From contig JAHDEN010000045.1 in the NCBI GenBank assembly GCA_020628815.1, positions 1 through 37,449 of the forward strand: DNA of 37,449 nucleotides, written 5' to 3'. Below, in pieces: positions 33,597 through 37,449 of the stretch; position 1 is the stretch's first letter; each line of letters opens with the position of its first letter. The notes beneath the pieces were generated by a model that saw only the letters and a list, made by a program, of their open reading frames with translations, ran no database searches and had not been told where the DNA came from. The position numbers and the translations under genes were made by a program. The DNA is from Chloroflexota bacterium (GTDB lineage Bacteria; Chloroflexota; Anaerolineae; Promineifilales; Promineifilaceae).

Positions 33597-33644
33597 GCAG
33601 AAACGGTAAAAAGCCTATTCGGTAAAATAATTTTGGAAACTTTT

Positions 33645-34610
33645 ATGAACGCAATCACACTTAAAAATAATCAGCTCGCACTGTCGAATGTTACAAAGCC
33701 GGTGTTAAAGGCCAATCATGTTCTGGTCAAAATTAATCAGGCAGGGATTTGTTCAACCGACCTAGAAATCGTAAAAGGGTATGTGCCTAATTTTGATGGG
33801 GTTTTGGGGCATGAATTTGTGGGAACCGTGGATGAGATCGGGGCTGGGATAAGTCAAGATATCTTGGAAAAGCGGGTCACCGCGACAATCAATGTGGGGT
33901 GCAATAGCTGTGCGGTTTGTGCGGCAGAAGGAGCTGAACACTGTCCTGATCGCACCGTTATCGGCATTATCAATCGGGATGGGATTTTTGCGGAATACGT
34001 TTCTGTTCCGCAAGAAAACTTAGTCTTCATCCCGGCCGACGTTCCGGACGAGCTAGCGGTTTTTACAGAGCCACTGGCGGCCGCGTTGCGGATACGAGAG
34101 CAACTGTGTGTCCCACCTAGCCAATCGGTTGCTGTGGTCGGGCCGGGGCGTTTGGGCATGCTGGTTGGATGGGCATTGTCGCTCAGCGGCAATGAGGTGG
34201 TCATGCTCGGCCGTCGCGAACAATCGCTAGATTTGGCAAAAAAGTGGGGACTTTCTACCGGATTAACGGCCGATATCGCTGACAATGATTTTGATTTTGT
34301 GGTTGAAACAACAGGTAATGAGGCTGGATTGGCCCATGCGCTTAGGATAACCCGGCCGCACGGCACCATCGTGCTAAAAAGCACCTATGCTGGACCGGCC
34401 AACGTTAATCTGACCAAATTGGTTGTAGCAGAGCTAAATGTGATTGGATCGCGCTGTGGCCCATTTGAACCGGCCGTCCGTTTACTGACCACGCCGCAAG
34501 CCCAAAAAATTTTGGACATGATTGATGGACGTTATGCGTTGAGCGACGGGTTGGCAGCGATTGAAAAAGCGGCCGAGCCGGGAGTTCGAAAGATCCTGCT
34601 CAAACCTTAA
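33645..34610 (+). CDS. Zinc-dependent medium-chain alcohol dehydrogenase-like protein
   Basis: A 321-aa MDR-family oxidoreductase. Catalytic zinc ligands C36 (GICSTD), H56 and E57 (GHEFVG) and the structural-zinc cysteines C86, C89, C92 and C100 are all present. E142 (FTEPLAAAL) completes the active site. The NAD(P)-binding motif is VVGPGRLG (164-171). It is slightly shorter than typical members (about 340-350). The substrate is unknown; similar proteins oxidise threonine, sorbitol or other polyols. GGAAA precedes the ATG at 33645; the longer frame would use TTG at 33633. Confidence 0.92.
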   Translation: MNAITLKNNQLALSNVTKPVLKANHVLVKINQAGICSTDLEIVKGYVPNFDGVLGHEFVGTVDEIGAGISQDILEKRVTATINVGCNSCAVCAAEGAEHCPDRTVIGIINRDGIFAEYVSVPQENLVFIPADVPDELAVFTEPLAAALRIREQLCVPPSQSVAVVGPGRLGMLVGWALSLSGNEVVMLGRREQSLDLAKKWGLSTGLTADIADNDFDFVVETTGNEAGLAHALRITRPHGTIVLKSTYAGPANVNLTKLVVAELNVIGSRCGPFEPAVRLLTTPQAQKILDMIDGRYALSDGLAAIEKAAEPGVRKILLKP

Positions 34611-34718
34611 AAAAGCTGAAAAGTAGGTTTTCTAAAGTTCATCAGATTGGTGTCATTCCTGCACGGGTATGATGCCTCCATACAGAAACGCCATTTATAA
34701 ACTTTGTAAAGCAATCGC

Positions 34719-37214
34719 TTAAGGGGCTATCTTAAAAGCAACAGATCCAACATCTGCACCACTGTTTACATTGATGTCTAAATTGCCGCTGCCATCGGCC
34801 GTAATTGTTTGGGAAGACTGGGCATACCCGCTACTAATCCCAAATGTTTGCAGTGAAACCGTATACGCTCTGTTGGCCTCAAATCCGGTTAGCGTCAGCG
34901 TGCCGTTGAGACTGAAGCTTGATTGGCCATCATTTACCTTTTTCCAGGTAAAGTCTGAGTGGCGTAACCAGCCGTGTGCTTGATTTGTGACACCATCTTT
35001 TTGCCCAACAAGACGATAAGAACCATCTGAAAAGGAGCCGTTTAACTGAGCATAATTCCCATTGCTGAGCGGGATAGGATCTACAAAATCAGCAAATGCA
35101 TTGAAATGGCCCAGCAAGTTGAAATCATTGTTGTAGATATGGGCCTCAGGATACCAATAGCCAGCCTCCATCACGCCGCTAGCGTTTAAAGAGGACCACA
35201 ACATATTGTGAAGCCAAACTGGGTTATTCCCGTTTCTTAGCTCGTTGATTGGGCCGTCTGTACCCGCATCTACGATGCCGGTTTCGCCGCGCAACGCCGG
35301 TTTGTTTGTGTCGCTTGCTGACCCATCTCCTATCGTTTGTCCAAGCTCTAAAACGGCCGTGGTTAGGTCTTCATGAATCTGCCATTCAGCTTTTGGCAGA
35401 TACTTGTGCTGGTCCCCAAAGTCGATATTGGGGTAGCCGGTATTCCGCAAAAATTCATCGGCCGGGTAGCTGTGCCAAAATGAAGTAGAGACCATATGGC
35501 CGTTTGGATGGTCGTAAATGCAGTCGTTGTCGGCCGCTTCGACACCAAACACCGTACAGTTCATATATTTGCCCATCTCGTCGGCCAACCCGTAATGACC
35601 CGCATTAAACGGATCACCTTCGTTCAGCAGCTCCCACGAATGGATGGCGGTTGAATATCCCCAACGGGCTTGAACATAGCGCCACCATGACATGAGCAGG
35701 TAACGATTGTAATCGACCGTTCGCCCTTCACCGTAAAAGTTTTGGCGATCTAAATCGGTTGGGTTTCCATATCGATCCCCTTTCACCAACAGCGGATCTT
35801 CTTTCTCGCTCAAAACCAAACGCAAATAAAGGCCTCTGTCCTCCGCAACTTCAAGCATGTTGTCGAGCAAGGCTGACTCTCGCTGTGAATAATAGTCACG
35901 CTTATCCGCTTTGTAATCGATAAACAGTTCTGGGCCTAGTTGACCATCACTCAACATTTCGCGAATGGAGATCGACTTGATATAGGCGTCTCCGGCCGAT
36001 ACATTGTCGAGCATCGGGTAGACATACGGAATGGTGAATTGATCACCAGAATTCCAAACACCTTCGGACACTAAATTTTGCTCGTTCCGATTACCCGAAT
36101 GTTCTGTGACTGCGCTTGAAGATTGCACTTGGCCACAGGTATCAACCCAATCTTGAATACCGACGGTGTATCCATAATCTCGCGAACTATCGGCCGGAGT
36201 CACCCCATACGTAGCATATTCTGTCTGAATCAAATAGTTGGTGTTTTGCTTGACTCGGATCGCTTCATATTCTTGATTGGTATACAAACAGCTACTGTAC
36301 CAATTATGGTTGTGGGCCAAGCGCCACCAAAACTCTTCTTCGCTTTTACCTTCTGGTCGATAGCGAGTCACGGCATCACGCGGCAAATAGCCATCATACA
36401 CAACCGGCTTCATTGACAAATGAGACCATGCCCCACCTGTTATATTCATCCGGCTGACCCAAGCGCGCAGATAATTTACCCCATTTGAAGTGAGCAGATC
36501 GATCTCTTCAACATCATCCAATTCTTTAACTGAGAAGTTAAAACCGATGTTTGAATAATAATCACCATTATCAAATTCAAAATACCGGTTGTCGTTTTCC
36601 GCGACTTGCAGAAACCCTTTAGCGGCCGAATCTGCAACAGAGAACGAGCGGGTTTCACTTGTAAGTGATGCATTTCGATGCTCTACTACGATTTTTACAG
36701 CCCAATCCCCCGGCCGGTCTGGTGAAAAGCGTACTTTCCAGCCAGATTCGTTGACTGCCAGCAACCCATCATACCGTTCATACCAAAAAGCTGGCTGGCG
36801 ATATTCGGTTCCATCTGGAGCGAAAAAGATCGCATCAGCGCTCACCCCATCCCCAACAAAATCTTGGGTAAACTCATTCGAATCTTCGGCCGACAAATAT
36901 GGCAGCTGTTTATTTTGGTCCGTTAACCCTCCAATTTGAAAATCAATTTCAATTTTTTCAAATTTGTTGACCGCGCTAGGCACCGTCAATGCAAAAATTT
37001 CGTTTGCCCCAGGTTCTGGGGTAGTGTTGGGAACTGGAGTAGGCTCGAGGGTTGGTGTTGGCGTTGGGTCCGGTTTAGTAACAACCGGCATGTAGACGAG
37101 CTGATCGTCGGTAACAGCAGCTTCAGTGCCTGCCCGGTCACTGCTGCTGAACAATAGTTGATACAAAAAAATGGCCCCGATTACAACGAATAAACCTGCA
37201 ATAATTTTTTTCAT
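34719..37214 (-). CDS. Secreted/anchored clan GH-A-like glycoside hydrolase with DUF5060 and inserted sandwich domain
   Basis: An 831-aa protein. MKKIIAGLFVVIGAIFLYQLLF is an N-terminal signal or anchor. VYMPVV (40-45) and a Thr-Pro linker follow. Residues about 75-195 fit DUF5060 (DGTEYRQPAFW, then DWAVKIVVE), a domain found before TIM-barrel glycosidases. The barrel starts near 205 (FFEFDNGDYYSNIGFN) and continues after about 440 (LLDNMLEVAEDRGLYLRLV). The Asn-Glu of WELLNEGD (E532) fits the GH-A acid/base, and E644 (ALRGETG) fits the nucleophile. Residues about 300-435 look like a CBM4/9-type beta-sandwich inserted in the barrel. A C-terminal beta domain ends the protein. The substrate is unknown. 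The longer frame would use GTG at 37226. Confidence 0.82.
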   Translation of the reverse strand: MKKIIAGLFVVIGAIFLYQLLFSSSDRAGTEAAVTDDQLVYMPVVTKPDPTPTPTLEPTPVPNTTPEPGANEIFALTVPSAVNKFEKIEIDFQIGGLTDQNKQLPYLSAEDSNEFTQDFVGDGVSADAIFFAPDGTEYRQPAFWYERYDGLLAVNESGWKVRFSPDRPGDWAVKIVVEHRNASLTSETRSFSVADSAAKGFLQVAENDNRYFEFDNGDYYSNIGFNFSVKELDDVEEIDLLTSNGVNYLRAWVSRMNITGGAWSHLSMKPVVYDGYLPRDAVTRYRPEGKSEEEFWWRLAHNHNWYSSCLYTNQEYEAIRVKQNTNYLIQTEYATYGVTPADSSRDYGYTVGIQDWVDTCGQVQSSSAVTEHSGNRNEQNLVSEGVWNSGDQFTIPYVYPMLDNVSAGDAYIKSISIREMLSDGQLGPELFIDYKADKRDYYSQRESALLDNMLEVAEDRGLYLRLVLSEKEDPLLVKGDRYGNPTDLDRQNFYGEGRTVDYNRYLLMSWWRYVQARWGYSTAIHSWELLNEGDPFNAGHYGLADEMGKYMNCTVFGVEAADNDCIYDHPNGHMVSTSFWHSYPADEFLRNTGYPNIDFGDQHKYLPKAEWQIHEDLTTAVLELGQTIGDGSASDTNKPALRGETGIVDAGTDGPINELRNGNNPVWLHNMLWSSLNASGVMEAGYWYPEAHIYNNDFNLLGHFNAFADFVDPIPLSNGNYAQLNGSFSDGSYRLVGQKDGVTNQAHGWLRHSDFTWKKVNDGQSSFSLNGTLTLTGFEANRAYTVSLQTFGISSGYAQSSQTITADGSGNLDINVNSGADVGSVAFKIAP

Positions 37215-37282
37215 GATGGATGACACGATGGTTAGCTTTCACTCTTGGTAAGTGATACTGCTCGTTAAAAATAACGGCCGTA

Positions 37283-37288
37283 ATTATA
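37283..37288 (-). promoter_or_regulatory. Candidate -10 for the glycoside hydrolase gene
   Basis: The minus strand carries a perfect TATAAT about 70 nt before the start codon. A TTAACA lies 20 bp further upstream, which is longer than ideal spacing. Confidence 0.4.
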
Positions 37289-37344
37289 TTGGGTCACTGG
37301 GTGATTCATGTTAAGCAGGTTGCAGAGATTGTGTACAACATTGC

Positions 37345-37390
37345 AAAAAAAAAGCTCTTTGAGTGACAATTCACGATCAAAGAGCTTTTT
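37345..37390 (-). terminator. Terminator of tRNA-Arg
   Basis: On the minus strand AAAAAGCTCTTTGA pairs with TCAAAGAGCTTTTT, with a further GTGA/TCAC inner stem, followed by a run of T residues. It starts just past the tRNA-Arg 3' end. Confidence 0.92.
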
Positions 37391-37396
37391 AGCTTG

Positions 37397-37449
37397 TGTT
37401 CCCACCAGGACTCGAACCTGGGCCTTCGGCTTCGGAGACCAACGCTCTA
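37397..37449 (-). tRNA. tRNA-Arg (anticodon CCG), 5' truncated by window edge
   Basis: On the minus strand the anticodon arm is TTGGT, loop CTCCGAA, GCCGA, giving anticodon CCG (plus-strand 37433-37435), which reads CGG (Arg). The T arm is CCAGG, TTCGAGT, CCTGG, followed by acceptor TGGGAAC and discriminator A. CCA is not encoded. The D arm is only partly in the window. Confidence 0.9.

Larger units (their letters stand above)
476..37279. repeat. Highly iterated hexamer CGGCCG dispersed across the window
   Basis: By manual scan I count about 115 CGGCCG sites, roughly one per 320 bp. Composition alone predicts fewer than ten. Sites occur on both gene orientations, in genes and in some intergenic regions (for example near 11825, 27262, 30326 and 37275), and in all three codon frames. 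Gaps of over 800 bp without a site occur near 9.0-9.9 kb and 28-29.3 kb. Confidence 0.85.

Overview
This 37.4 kb window looks like a chromosomal piece of a Chloroflexota bacterium (Anaerolineae/Ardenticatenia-like). That placement is inferred. It rests on a two-N-domain ClpC, a four-domain ribosomal protein S1, LysM/M23 envelope proteins, lipoproteins with Thr-Pro linkers (TPTPT), and a short hydrophobic (F/Y)(L/M)Px(V) motif in three secreted proteins. G+C is moderate. The window begins inside a tRNA-Asn gene and ends inside a tRNA-Arg gene on the other strand. I see no transposase, phage gene or CRISPR array.

Layout. 1-258: 3' part of tRNA-Asn and a run of hairpins. 276-11724: a secreted protease/VWA giant (minus strand), a divergent HTH-STAND-TPR regulator, and a secreted beta-propeller-like protein. 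The two secreted genes share a nearly identical upstream element, so this block may be a small regulon. 11.7-16.4 kb: LysM/M23 peptidase, META-domain lipoprotein, and a PHP-SMC-type ATPase (possible defence or nucleic-acid enzyme). 16.5-24.2 kb, minus strand: rpmB with its own promoter and leader hairpin; a PLP ammonia-lyase, GNAT and response-regulator cluster; a Trm112-like protein; a SWIM-SNF2 helicase with an apparently leaderless promoter; and an MpaB/DUF2236 oxygenase. 24.4-26.3 kb: an SDR and aminotransferase pair. 26.3-28.6 kb: aat, and divergently tyrS preceded by a leader that looks like a tyrosine attenuator. 28.9-32.9 kb: rpsA and clpC. 33.0-37.2 kb: LysM lipoprotein, zinc-dependent dehydrogenase, and a secreted clan GH-A-like glycoside hydrolase.

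Main observations. (1) Upstream of tyrS lies a strong promoter, a leaderless 28-codon ORF with four consecutive Tyr codons, a hairpin, and a perfect terminator whose 5' arm can pair with the end of the leader ORF. This is the layout of ribosome-mediated attenuation. (2) The hexamer CGGCCG occurs about 115 times by manual count, roughly 15 times the composition expectation. It falls in all three codon frames, like a highly iterated palindrome. (3) A conserved element containing TCTGA-N7-TCAGA sits upstream of both secreted genes flanking the STAND regulator. (4) Several -10 elements sit only 6-8 nt before an ATG, suggesting leaderless mRNAs.
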